This document shows, in pieces, positions 1-7,761 of a DNA stretch of 19,891 bases. The stretch lies in contig JBJTOP010000350.1 in assembly GCA_046074645.1 (NCBI GenBank), positions 1-19,891 of the forward strand. Reading direction: 5' to 3'. Origin of the DNA: SXXK01 sp046074645. GTDB taxonomy: Bacteria > Planctomycetota > Planctomycetia > Planctomycetales > Planctomycetaceae. Within the stretch, counting starts at the first letter, position 1; each line of letters begins with the position of its first letter. The translations under genes were made by a program, and so were the position numbers. The notes beneath the pieces are model-generated. The model saw only the letters and a program-made list of their open reading frames with translations, was not told the origin of the DNA and did not search any database.

Positions 1-2358
1 ATGCTCCGCTGGCTTCAAACCACCTACTGCCGTTCGATCGGCGTACAGTTCATGCACATAGACAGCCTGCAGGTACGACAGTGGCTGGAAGAACGCATGG
101 AACGCACTGCCAATCGGCTGAAGCTGTCTCGCTCCGAACAACTCCGAGTGCTCGAACGGCTCAGCGAAGCGGTGGTTTTCGAGGAATTTGTTCAGAAGAA
201 GTACGTCGGAGCGAAAAGCTTTTCTCTTGAAGGCGCGGAAAGCCTGATACCTCTCCTCGATCTTGCGATCGAACACGCCGGCAGTCAGGGCATCGACCTG
301 ATGGTGCTCGGGATGGCCCACCGTGGTCGGCTGAACGTTCTGGCAAACATCATGGGCAAGAGCCCGGCCAAGATCTTCCGCGAATTCGACGACGTGGATC
401 CTCAGCTGAAAATGGGCCGTGGCGACGTCAAATATCATCTCGGTTACAGCTCCGACCGCATGACATCCTCCGGTCAGAAAGTCCACCTGACTCTCTGCTT
501 CAACCCCAGTCATCTCGAATTTGTCAACCCCGTGGCGCTCGGACGTCTGCGTGCCAAACAGGATCGCACGGGGGATCTGGACCGCCGCAAAAGCTGCTGT
601 GTGCTGATTCATGGCGATGCGGCATTCGCCGGAGAAGGTGTCGTTCAGGAATCGCTTAACCTCAGCGAACTCTCCGGCTATCAAACCGGCGGAACGCTTC
701 ATATCGTCGTCAACAATCAGATCGGCTTTACCACATCCCCATCCGAAGCCCGCAGCTGCACCTACGCGACCGACGTCGCACGAATGCTGCAGATTCCCAT
801 CTTCCACGTCAACGGTGAAGACCCCGAAGCCGTCGCTCAGACCGTGCGTCTGGCGATGGACTTCCGTCAGAAGTTTCAGCGGGACGTGATTATCGACATG
901 TACTGTTTCCGGCGCCGCGGCCACAATGAAAGTGACGAGCCCGCGTTTACTCAGCCCACCATGTACAGCGTTATTCGCGCACGCCAGACAGTCTTCTCCA
1001 GCTTCCTCGAATCGCTCGTCTCCCTCCGCGAGGTAACTCGCGAGGAAGGCCTTGAAATCGTCGAACGCCGCGGCAAAACGCTCGAAGCAGAACTCCAGGA
1101 AGCTCGAAAAGCCGGCTTCCAATACCTCGAAGACACCGGCGCCGGCATGTGGAAGGGCTATTTCGGAGGCAGCGTGAAGCACGCCGACAAACCGGCCACC
1201 GCCGCCTCCGCCCAGCTCATCGAATCCGTCATGACCTCCATCGCTGCTCCTCCAGCCGACTTCACCCCGCACCCCAAGATTGAAGCGGTGCTCAAAGCCC
1301 GCCGGGATATGGGTCAGGGAAAGGCCATGTTCGACTGGGGCGGCGCAGAACTCGCCGCTCTCGGAACACTCATCTCAGAAGGCAATCGCCTGCGTTTCAG
1401 CGGTCAGGACGTCCGCCGCGGTACCTTCAGCCATCGCCACGCGGGGCTCTTCGACAACCGCACCGGCAAAGTCTGGATTGGCCTCCAGGAAATCGCGCCG
1501 CGCCCCGATCTCGTGGAAATCTGCAACAGCCCGCTCTCCGAAGTCGGAGTGCTGGGATTCGAATACGGCTACAGCCTCGACTGCCCCGACGGACTGGTCA
1601 TCTGGGAAGCTCAGTTCGGTGACTTCGTCAATGTGGCTCAAGTGATCATCGATCAGTTCATCGCCAGTGCCGAGGATAAGTGGAAACGTCTCAGCGGCCT
1701 TGTCATGCTCCTTCCACACGGCATGGAAGGCGCCGGCCCCGAACACTCCAGCGCCCGACTCGAACGCTTCCTCGCCATGGGCGCCGATGACAATATCCAG
1801 GTCGCCTACCCAACGACCGCTGCCAACTACTTCCATCTGCTTCGCCGACAGGCACTCCGCTGGTGGAAAAAACCGCTCGTCGTCATGTCCCCCAAGAGCC
1901 TGCTCCGATCCAAAGACGCATCCTCACCGCTCAGCGATCTGACCGCCGGCCAGTTTCAGGAAGTCATCCCCGACGCATCCGTGGACGCGGCACAAGTCAC
2001 CCGCGTGCTGCTCTGCAGTGGCAAACTCTACTACGAACTGGCCGCCCACCGCGAATCGCTCAACCGCCGCGACGTGGCCATCGTCCGAATCGAACAACTT
2101 TATCCCTTCCCAACCGCGGCACTCGAAGCAGCGCTCGAAGCCTACCCGGCTTCCGCACACTACTTCTGGGTCCAGGAAGAACCTCGAAATCAGGGAGCGT
2201 GGGGCTTCCTGCGGATGCGGTTCGGCGAGCGGCTGCTGGACCGTTATGCGTTTCGCGGCATATCTCGTCCTGAAGCTGCCAGCCCGGCTACCGGCTCCGC
2301 TCACAGTCATCGGATCGAACAGCAGACCATTTTGACACAGGCTTTTGAACTCGAATGA
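1..2358 (+). CDS. sucA: 2-oxoglutarate dehydrogenase E1 component (5' truncated by window)
   Basis: Thiamine-diphosphate-dependent E1 subunit that decarboxylates 2-oxoglutarate and succinylates the E2 lipoyl group in the TCA cycle; cytoplasmic. The visible 785 residues contain the family motif GMAHRGRLNVL (residues 104-114), the ThDP/Mg-binding region from GDAAFAGEG (205-213) to NNQIGFTT (238-245), and HNESDEPAFTQP (308-319), followed by the transketolase-like pyrimidine and C-terminal domains. By comparison with E. coli SucA (about 933 aa, equivalent His near 260), roughly 150 N-terminal residues are missing. The ATG at base 1 is therefore almost certainly an internal Met, in the conserved stretch before YCRSIGVQFMHI, and not the real start. 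The stop overlaps the sucB start in ATGA, so the two genes form an operon with translational coupling. Identification is firm; only the 5' end is unknown. Confidence 0.97.
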   Translation: MLRWLQTTYCRSIGVQFMHIDSLQVRQWLEERMERTANRLKLSRSEQLRVLERLSEAVVFEEFVQKKYVGAKSFSLEGAESLIPLLDLAIEHAGSQGIDLMVLGMAHRGRLNVLANIMGKSPAKIFREFDDVDPQLKMGRGDVKYHLGYSSDRMTSSGQKVHLTLCFNPSHLEFVNPVALGRLRAKQDRTGDLDRRKSCCVLIHGDAAFAGEGVVQESLNLSELSGYQTGGTLHIVVNNQIGFTTSPSEARSCTYATDVARMLQIPIFHVNGEDPEAVAQTVRLAMDFRQKFQRDVIIDMYCFRRRGHNESDEPAFTQPTMYSVIRARQTVFSSFLESLVSLREVTREEGLEIVERRGKTLEAELQEARKAGFQYLEDTGAGMWKGYFGGSVKHADKPATAASAQLIESVMTSIAAPPADFTPHPKIEAVLKARRDMGQGKAMFDWGGAELAALGTLISEGNRLRFSGQDVRRGTFSHRHAGLFDNRTGKVWIGLQEIAPRPDLVEICNSPLSEVGVLGFEYGYSLDCPDGLVIWEAQFGDFVNVAQVIIDQFIASAEDKWKRLSGLVMLLPHGMEGAGPEHSSARLERFLAMGADDNIQVAYPTTAANYFHLLRRQALRWWKKPLVVMSPKSLLRSKDASSPLSDLTAGQFQEVIPDASVDAAQVTRVLLCSGKLYYELAAHRESLNRRDVAIVRIEQLYPFPTAALEAALEAYPASAHYFWVQEEPRNQGAWGFLRMRFGERLLDRYAFRGISRPEAASPATGSAHSHRIEQQTILTQAFELE

Positions 2359-3572
2359 GCACACCGGAAATCGAAATCAGAGTCCCGCGACCGGGAGAAT
2401 CCATCACTGAGGTGATGATCGGCGAGTGGTACGTCCGCGAGGGCCAGTACGTGCCCGCCGACAAAAACCTCGTGGCGCTCGAATCGGACAAGGCGACCTT
2501 CGACGTCCCCGCCCCCCGCGGAGGTGTCGTCACACGCATCCTCAAAAAGGCCGGCGAAGTTGCGCAGGTAGAAGAAGTCATTGGCTTCCTTCAGCCCGCC
2601 GAAGCCCCCGCAGCCACAACAGCCCCTGCCGCAACACCGGCAGCCCCCGCGGCCACCACTGCCAACTCCCCAGCACCCGCAGCAACAGCAGCGCCCGCCG
2701 CCGCAACACCCGCACCAGCCGCAACCGGCCACGTCATGCCCGCCGCTGAAAGGCTGATGGCCGAAAACCGCCTCCCCGCAGGTTCCGTACCGGGGTCTGG
2801 TCCCGGCGGTCGGGTGCTCAAGGAAGACGTCATTCGCGCAGTCGCCTCCGGCCCCCTGCAGGTCGGTGGCTCCCGCGAAACTCGCTCCGTGCCCCTCAGC
2901 CCCATCCGTCAGACCATCGCCAAACGCCTCGTCGATGCTCAACACACCGCAGCGCTGCTGACCACCTTCAACGAAGTGGACATGTCCTCCGTCAAGAAAC
3001 TCCGCGACGCCTATAAAGACGGGTTCGAAAAGAAGTACAAAGTGAAGCTTGGCTTCATGTCATTCTTCGTCCGCGCTGTTGTTGCAGGGCTCCAGCAATT
3101 CCCGCAACTCAACGCCCAGATGACCGGCAAGTCGCTCACCTACTTCAACTACTGTGACATCGGTATCGCCATCGGTGGCGGTAAAGGACTCGTCGTGCCC
3201 GTGCTTCGCAACGCAGAAAACCTCAGCTTCGCCGACATCGAGCTGGCAATTGTTGATTTCGCCAACCGCGCGAAGAATAACCAGATCGGCCTCGATGAAC
3301 TCGAAGGCGGTACCTTCACCATTACCAACGGAGGCGTCTACGGCTCGCTGCTCTCAACGCCAATCGTGAATCCGCCGCAAAGCGGTGTGCTCGGAATGCA
3401 CGGCATCTTCGACCGACCCGTCGCCGTCAACGGCCAGGTTGTGATCCGTCCTATGATGTACATCGCTCTGACCTATGACCACCGTGTTGTTGATGGCCGG
3501 GAAGCAGTCTCCTTCCTGAAGCTGGTGAAGGACATGATCGAAGACCCCACTCGGCTGATTCTTGAAGTTTGA
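2355..3572 (+). CDS. sucB: Dihydrolipoyllysine-residue succinyltransferase (E2 of 2-oxoglutarate dehydrogenase)
   Basis: E2 core of the 2-oxoglutarate dehydrogenase complex; it transfers succinyl from the lipoyl arm to CoA. The order is an N-terminal lipoyl domain with lipoylated Lys46 in ESDKATFDVP, an Ala/Pro/Thr-rich flexible linker (about residues 78-125), a peripheral subunit-binding domain (about 128-160, MPAAERLMAENRLP through GRVLKEDV), and the acyltransferase domain ending with the catalytic motif DHRVVDG (His376, Asp380). Length is 405 aa, matching E. coli SucB. The start ATG overlaps the sucA stop by 4 bp. Its position directly after sucA favours the succinyl-specific E2 over a pyruvate E2. 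An intrinsic terminator follows 27 bp after the stop, so sucAB probably ends here as a transcript. Confidence 0.97.
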   Translation: MSTPEIEIRVPRPGESITEVMIGEWYVREGQYVPADKNLVALESDKATFDVPAPRGGVVTRILKKAGEVAQVEEVIGFLQPAEAPAATTAPAATPAAPAATTANSPAPAATAAPAAATPAPAATGHVMPAAERLMAENRLPAGSVPGSGPGGRVLKEDVIRAVASGPLQVGGSRETRSVPLSPIRQTIAKRLVDAQHTAALLTTFNEVDMSSVKKLRDAYKDGFEKKYKVKLGFMSFFVRAVVAGLQQFPQLNAQMTGKSLTYFNYCDIGIAIGGGKGLVVPVLRNAENLSFADIELAIVDFANRAKNNQIGLDELEGGTFTITNGGVYGSLLSTPIVNPPQSGVLGMHGIFDRPVAVNGQVVIRPMMYIALTYDHRVVDGREAVSFLKLVKDMIEDPTRLILEV

Positions 3573-3598
3573 CAGCCCGCCTCAACCTGCTTCTCACC

Positions 3599-3630
3599 AA
3601 ACCGCTCAGGAAGATTCCCGGGCGGTTTTT
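3599..3630 (+). terminator. Rho-independent terminator after sucB
   Basis: The arms AAACCGCTC (3599-3607) and GGGCGGTTT (3620-3628) form a 9-bp stem with one G-U pair and a 12-nt loop, running into a T tract (3626-3630). It lies between sucB and lpdA on the coding strand, implying that sucAB transcription is at least partly stopped before lpdA. Confidence 0.7.
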
Positions 3631-3678
3631 CCTTGAATTCCCCGCAACTGTCCTGCAAAAAAGGTGCTGTCGATTGCC

Positions 3679-5073
3679 ATGGCAGACGCATTTGATCTGA
3701 TTGTTATTGGTGCCGGTCCCGGTGGATATGTCGCAGCAATCCGTGCTGCACAGCTGGGCATGAAAACCGCCGTTGTCGAACGTGAATCACGCCTTGGCGG
3801 CACCTGCCTGCGAGTGGGTTGCATTCCCAGCAAGGCCTTGCTGGAAACCAGCGAACTCTACGAACAGTCGCAGAAACATTTCGCCGAACGAGGCCTTGAT
3901 GTCCATGGCGTATCGCTCAACATCCCTCAGATGATGAAGCACAAGGACAGCGTCATCGCAACGCTGGACGGTGGCATTCAGGGGCTGCTCAAAAAAAACA
4001 AAGTCGAGCGAATCGCGGGACATGCCACCCTGCAGGGTGGCGGTGTCGTCGAAGTTACGACCGCTGCCGGAACTGCCCCCGCCAGAATCACCGGTCGCAG
4101 AATTCTCATTGCCACAGGCAGCGTACCATCCGTACTCCCGGGAATTCAGCTGGACGGAGACCGCGTGGGAACCAGCACCGAAGCTCTCTGCTGGCCCGAA
4201 GTTCCTCGACATCTGGTCGTCATTGGCGCCGGCGTCATTGGCCTTGAAATGGGCACCGTCTGGCGACGACTCGGCTCCAAAGTCACCGTCCTCGAATTCC
4301 TCCCGCGAATACTCCCGGGAATCGACGAGCAGGTAGCCTCCGAAGCCAAAAAAATCTTCGAAAAGCAGGGACTCGAATTCCGCCTCGGGACTCGCGTCAC
4401 ATCCGCGGCCGCCAGCGGCGATTCCTGCTCCGTAACCATCGATGGTGCGGATCCGATTGTCTGCGATCGAGTTCTCGTGGCCGTCGGCCGCAAACCCTGC
4501 ACCGATAATCTGGGACTCGAAAAAGCCGGAGTGCAAACAGACAAACGCGGCTTTGTACTCGTCAATGCCGGCTACCAGACCACGGCTGAAGGCGTGTACG
4601 CAGTCGGTGACGTCATTGGCGGAGCAATGCTCGCCCACAAGGCGGAAGAAGAAGGCATTGCCTGTGTGGAAAAAATGGCAACCGGTCACGGTCATATCGA
4701 CTACAATATCATTCCCGCTGTCGTCTACACCGCCCCCGAAATCGCCTCTGCCGGTCACACCGAAGATGCCCTGAAGACCGCTGGCGTCAAATTTCGTGCC
4801 GGGCGATTTTCCTTCGCGGCCAACGGTCGAGCCCGAGCTGGCGGCCACACAGATGGCTTCGTCAAGATCCTCGCTGCTGAAGACACTGACCGAGTCCTCG
4901 GTGTGCACATCATCGGAACGCACGCTGGCGAATTGATCCACGAAGCAGCCGTTGCCATGCAGTTCGGAGCCAGTGCCGAAGACATTGCTCGATGTTGCCA
5001 CGCTCACCCGACACTCTCTGAAGCAGTCAAAGAGGCAGCTATGGCTGTCGATAAACGCGCGATTCACGCCTGA
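3679..5073 (+). CDS. lpdA: Dihydrolipoyl dehydrogenase (E3)
   Basis: FAD/NAD-dependent flavoprotein that reoxidises dihydrolipoamide on the E2 subunits of 2-oxo acid dehydrogenase complexes. From the N-terminus it shows the FAD Rossmann motif DLIVIGAGPGGYVAA, the redox disulfide in GGTCLRVGCIPSK (Cys43 and Cys48), a second dinucleotide motif VVIGAGVIGLEMG for NAD, the FAD-contacting GVYAVGDV, and the C-terminal dimer-interface catalytic pair in HAHPTLSE (His443, Glu448). The ATG at 3679 gives 464 aa beginning MADAFDLIVIG, the usual family start. A GTG at 3664 in the same frame would add five residues. AAGG at 3661-3664 could serve as a ribosome site for the ATG. It lies beyond the sucB terminator, so it may have its own promoter and may also serve a pyruvate dehydrogenase complex. 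Confidence 0.96.
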   Translation: MADAFDLIVIGAGPGGYVAAIRAAQLGMKTAVVERESRLGGTCLRVGCIPSKALLETSELYEQSQKHFAERGLDVHGVSLNIPQMMKHKDSVIATLDGGIQGLLKKNKVERIAGHATLQGGGVVEVTTAAGTAPARITGRRILIATGSVPSVLPGIQLDGDRVGTSTEALCWPEVPRHLVVIGAGVIGLEMGTVWRRLGSKVTVLEFLPRILPGIDEQVASEAKKIFEKQGLEFRLGTRVTSAAASGDSCSVTIDGADPIVCDRVLVAVGRKPCTDNLGLEKAGVQTDKRGFVLVNAGYQTTAEGVYAVGDVIGGAMLAHKAEEEGIACVEKMATGHGHIDYNIIPAVVYTAPEIASAGHTEDALKTAGVKFRAGRFSFAANGRARAGGHTDGFVKILAAEDTDRVLGVHIIGTHAGELIHEAAVAMQFGASAEDIARCCHAHPTLSEAVKEAAMAVDKRAIHA

Positions 5074-5115
5074 GCATTGCTGGCGATCGCACATCCGAGT
5101 GTTCCCTGCGACCAT

Positions 5116-5781
5116 TCATCCAGCCGGTGCGCGGTGGTGCTGAACCCACGCCGGAGGAATGTTGATCCAGACGTGATCGCGCTGAATACGGGTTTCGCGG
5201 CACTGCTGCGCAAGTCGTTCGTCGATTTGTGAGATCCGCTGGTATTCGGAACCACGGGTAAGGCACTTGCGCAGAGGGCGGACGTACATGTATTCGAAGT
5301 AGCTCAGTACGCCACCGGGTTTGAGAAGGTGGAAGTACGCGGTAACAAGCTCATCGACCAGAGCCGCGGGGAAGTTGTTGAGAGGCAGTCCTGAGATGAT
5401 GAAGTCAAACTGGCTGCTGGAGCTGAATTCCTGAAGAGGAATCTGATGAATGGTGGACTGGTGCCGGCATTTGATCCAGTCCGGTTCGGAGTCGAAACGT
5501 TGTTTCAAAAGACTGACGAACTCCGGGTTCAGCTCAACAAGGTGCAGTTCATCACTCGGCTGCAGAAGCTGGAGGATGCGGTTGGTTACCGGCCCCGTGC
5601 CCGGACCGATTTCAAGAACGCGAACGGGCTGCCCGGGGGGTCTGACAGCAAGAAAGCGAGTCATGGCGGCAGCGAGAAAACCGCTGCTCGGCGCGATGGC
5701 TCCTGTGGTTTCGAAGCGTTTTCGGAACTGAGAGAAAAAGGTCAGGTAGTTGCTGACGTGACCGGGCATAGGGGTGTTCAC
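5116..5781 (-). CDS. PmtA/OlsG-like lipid N-methyltransferase (class I SAM-dependent)
   Basis: Probable SAM-dependent methyltransferase of the COG3963 phospholipid N-methyltransferase type, whose characterised members methylate phosphatidylethanolamine (PmtA) or ornithine lipids (OlsG). Visible features are an N-terminal TGAIAPSS segment (residues 26-33), typical of this group, SAM motif I VLEIGPGTG (55-63), an acidic ribose contact in HLVELNPEF (Glu83), and motif IV FIISGLPLNNFP (127-138). It is 221 aa. The start is GTG at 5781, whose GTGA overlaps the dnaA stop; an ATG at 5769 is possible but would lose the coupling. It has no transmembrane segment and presumably acts at the inner membrane surface. 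It converges on lpdA with 42 bp between the stops. The family call is good; the lipid substrate cannot be read from sequence. A related rRNA adenine dimethylase-like fold is a less likely alternative. Confidence 0.8.
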   Translation of the reverse strand: MNTPMPGHVSNYLTFFSQFRKRFETTGAIAPSSGFLAAAMTRFLAVRPPGQPVRVLEIGPGTGPVTNRILQLLQPSDELHLVELNPEFVSLLKQRFDSEPDWIKCRHQSTIHQIPLQEFSSSSQFDFIISGLPLNNFPAALVDELVTAYFHLLKPGGVLSYFEYMYVRPLRKCLTRGSEYQRISQIDERLAQQCRETRIQRDHVWINIPPAWVQHHRAPAG

Positions 5782-7427
5782 GAAGCAGCGGAGAGCAGTC
5801 TGCGTTCGAGTTCATCGAGGAGGTCGTTAAGGGAGCGGCAGGAGAGGGCCACGGGGAGACCAACAGGGGCACCCGCGGCCAGCTGTTCGGCGATCCGTTT
5901 TTCGGCAGCGACGACAGTGGAGTGATCGCGGCCACCGAAGTAGCTGCCTATCTCGCGATAGGCCGACTGGGTAAGCTTGCGGGCAAGGAACATGGCGATC
6001 GAGCGGGGAACAGCAACGGCTTTGCGGCGCGACGGAGACCGCAGATCAACTGCGTTCACACCAAACACTTCGCAGATGAGTTTTTCAACATCACTGATGC
6101 GAACAAGTCTGCGGCACTCCTCCTCCATACCTCCAAGCAGACTTCGCACCACTGCCGCAGTGATGCGGCGGCCATTGAGCAGAAACTGACCTTCCAGCTG
6201 GTTGACTGCCCCCTGCAACTCGCGGATGTTGCGGGAACAGCGACGCAGAATGCAGTCGATGGCATCGTCGCTGAAGACCGCCTTTGACGAGGCACAGAGC
6301 GACTTGAGCAGTTTGCGTCCGGTCTCCGGATCGAGAGCGTCCATGCGGCAGACGAGGCCGCTGAGAAATCGTGTGGTGAGTTCTTCACGATGTTTGGTGA
6401 GCATCCGTGGATGTCGATCGGCGGAAATGACCACCTGCCCACCATGGTCACTCACCTGCACAATCGTATGCAGAAACTCTTCCTGAGTAGCCCGCTTGTT
6501 ATCCAGAAACTCGATGTTGTCTATCAGAAGCACATCGACGTTACGGAATCGCTGTCTGAAGGAGGGAACAGTGCGAGCAGCAAGTGCTGCTGTGAAACAG
6601 TTGGTGAAGGCTTCACTGGTAAGATACATCACATTTCTGCCAGGAAAGCAGCGGCGAGTTTCGGAACAGATAGCTTCGAGAAGGTGCGTCTTTCCGGTGC
6701 CGGTACCTCCGTAGATGAAAAGAGGATTGTAGCGATCACCCGGCCCCGCAGAGACATGGCGAGCGGCAAGAGCAGCCAGGTTGTTGCATTCCCCGACAAC
6801 AAACGAATCAAATGTGCGAAAACGGCGACGGGCATTTCCGGACAGCTCGTCAATGCTGCCCTGAGCAGCCGTGGTCGAAGATGATTTGGGAGCCGTGCGA
6901 CGCTGCACAGAACGCACGGCCTGGGCGACGGGCAGTGAGTGCGAAGAGTCGGTCGAATTCGGCGACCCGGTTGCCATGCCGGCTGTCATCTCTGCAGGTG
7001 ACTGCGAACCAGCCACTGTGACCGACGCAGCCCCCGAACCAGATTCAGGACCGCCTGATGGCAGCGGAGCGGACCCGCTTTCATCTTCAATCAGACTGGA
7101 GTCCACCTCGAACTGACAGCTGGCGGAAGTGCCAAGGAGCTGGCGGGCGGCCTGCACAAGAGGCGTGCGAAACCGTTTGAGCATCCAGTTGAGGATGAAC
7201 GGATTTGGAACGTGCACGATCAACTGATCACCGCTGACAGAGAACCGGCAGCGGCGCTGAAACCAGTGCAGAAAGTTCTGTTCTCCAACGGTTGTCTTCA
7301 CGACCCGTTCAAGAACATCCGCGGAGATTTCGTCTGACCCACGCGTGTGCTTTGGGGGTGCGTGCGAGGTACGCACGCGGGCTTTTCGGTTTGGCTGGTC
7401 GTCATCGTGACCGGAGGGCTGCGTCAT
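5778..7427 (-). CDS. dnaA: DnaA-family replication initiator with Asn in Walker B
   Basis: AAA+ initiator that binds DnaA boxes and opens the replication origin. Domain I (about residues 31-98) is followed by a Ser/Gly/Thr-rich linker (99-204), an AAA+ domain with Walker A GGTGTGKTH (240-248), Walker B LLIDNIEFL (Asp303, Asn304), an arginine-finger-type TRF segment, and sensor 2 NIRELQGAVNQLEG. Domain IV carries the DnaA-box recognition signature ending GGRDHSTV (498-505). The usual Walker B is LLIDD, so Asn304 is unusual. The ATG at 7427 (549 aa) is chosen because AGGGAG lies 9 bases upstream; a GTG at 7484 would extend it by 19 residues. It is longer than E. coli DnaA (467 aa) because of the linker. 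dnaN, gyrB and recF are not adjacent. It could be the main initiator or a paralogue. Confidence 0.92.
   Translation of the reverse strand: MTQPSGHDDDQPNRKARVRTSHAPPKHTRGSDEISADVLERVVKTTVGEQNFLHWFQRRCRFSVSGDQLIVHVPNPFILNWMLKRFRTPLVQAARQLLGTSASCQFEVDSSLIEDESGSAPLPSGGPESGSGAASVTVAGSQSPAEMTAGMATGSPNSTDSSHSLPVAQAVRSVQRRTAPKSSSTTAAQGSIDELSGNARRRFRTFDSFVVGECNNLAALAARHVSAGPGDRYNPLFIYGGTGTGKTHLLEAICSETRRCFPGRNVMYLTSEAFTNCFTAALAARTVPSFRQRFRNVDVLLIDNIEFLDNKRATQEEFLHTIVQVSDHGGQVVISADRHPRMLTKHREELTTRFLSGLVCRMDALDPETGRKLLKSLCASSKAVFSDDAIDCILRRCSRNIRELQGAVNQLEGQFLLNGRRITAAVVRSLLGGMEEECRRLVRISDVEKLICEVFGVNAVDLRSPSRRKAVAVPRSIAMFLARKLTQSAYREIGSYFGGRDHSTVVAAEKRIAEQLAAGAPVGLPVALSCRSLNDLLDELERRLLSAAS
7360..7378 (-). 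other. GC-rich hairpin early in the dnaA coding sequence
   Basis: GCGTGCG (7360-7366) and CGCACGC (7372-7378) are perfect reverse complements around a 5-base loop, starting about 50 bases into the dnaA message. It encodes basic residues ahead of domain I. It could slow early elongation or be a by-product of Arg-rich, GC-rich coding. Confidence 0.4.
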
Positions 7428-7761
7428 GCGCCCGATCTCCCTCTGCCTGCCACCAGCGCGCAACACCAGCCGGGCCTGAAACACGTACGTTGTCCTGCGA
7501 TGCAGAATTTCGCAGTCTGAGACGTGCTTCCGGACAAGGCTGGGGGAAACAGCGAGAATGGACAGGAACTTTTGTGACAGGTTTCACCACGGACGTTGCA
7601 GAAAGGCGACCGCGGCAGCTCACTCAACGTCACCGATGTTACTGGACGTGGCCGAACTGTCAAACGTCCACGGACGATTTCTGAAGGCTTCGCGGAGTCG
7701 TTTTTCGAAATCTGAATCCGCGAAGAAATTCACATTGGAAAGCGGCTTTTTTCAGGATTTC
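7428..7761. other. 334-bp non-coding region upstream of dnaA
   Basis: This separates the stop of the molybdopterin oxidoreductase gene from the dnaA start, both on the minus strand. It holds the dnaA ribosome binding site (CTCCCT on the plus strand at 7437-7442, read as AGGGAG), an 8-bp ACGTACGT self-complementary sequence at 7483-7490, and a 9-bp inverted repeat at 7688-7725. No cluster of sequences close to TTATCCACA was seen, so it does not look like a classical oriC. No convincing sigma-70 promoter was identified by eye, although a dnaA promoter is expected here. Confidence 0.6.
7688..7725. repeat. Inverted repeat with 9-bp arms upstream of dnaA
   Basis: The arms CTTCGCGGA (7688-7696) and TCCGCGAAG (7717-7725) are perfect reverse complements separated by 20 bases. 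Neither strand has a T run directly after the stem, so it is a poor intrinsic terminator. It could be a binding site for a dimeric regulator of dnaA or a transcript-processing hairpin for the upstream oxidoreductase gene. Confidence 0.6.

Noticed and set aside
3787..5115. 442-aa open frame antisense to lpdA
   Set aside because: It lies opposite a fully supported gene, has low-complexity composition and no recognisable family motif; it is a GC-driven shadow frame.
7428..7761. Replication origin next to dnaA
   Set aside because: No cluster of DnaA-box-like sequences or AT-rich unwinding tract was seen. GC skew across the genome would be needed to place the origin.
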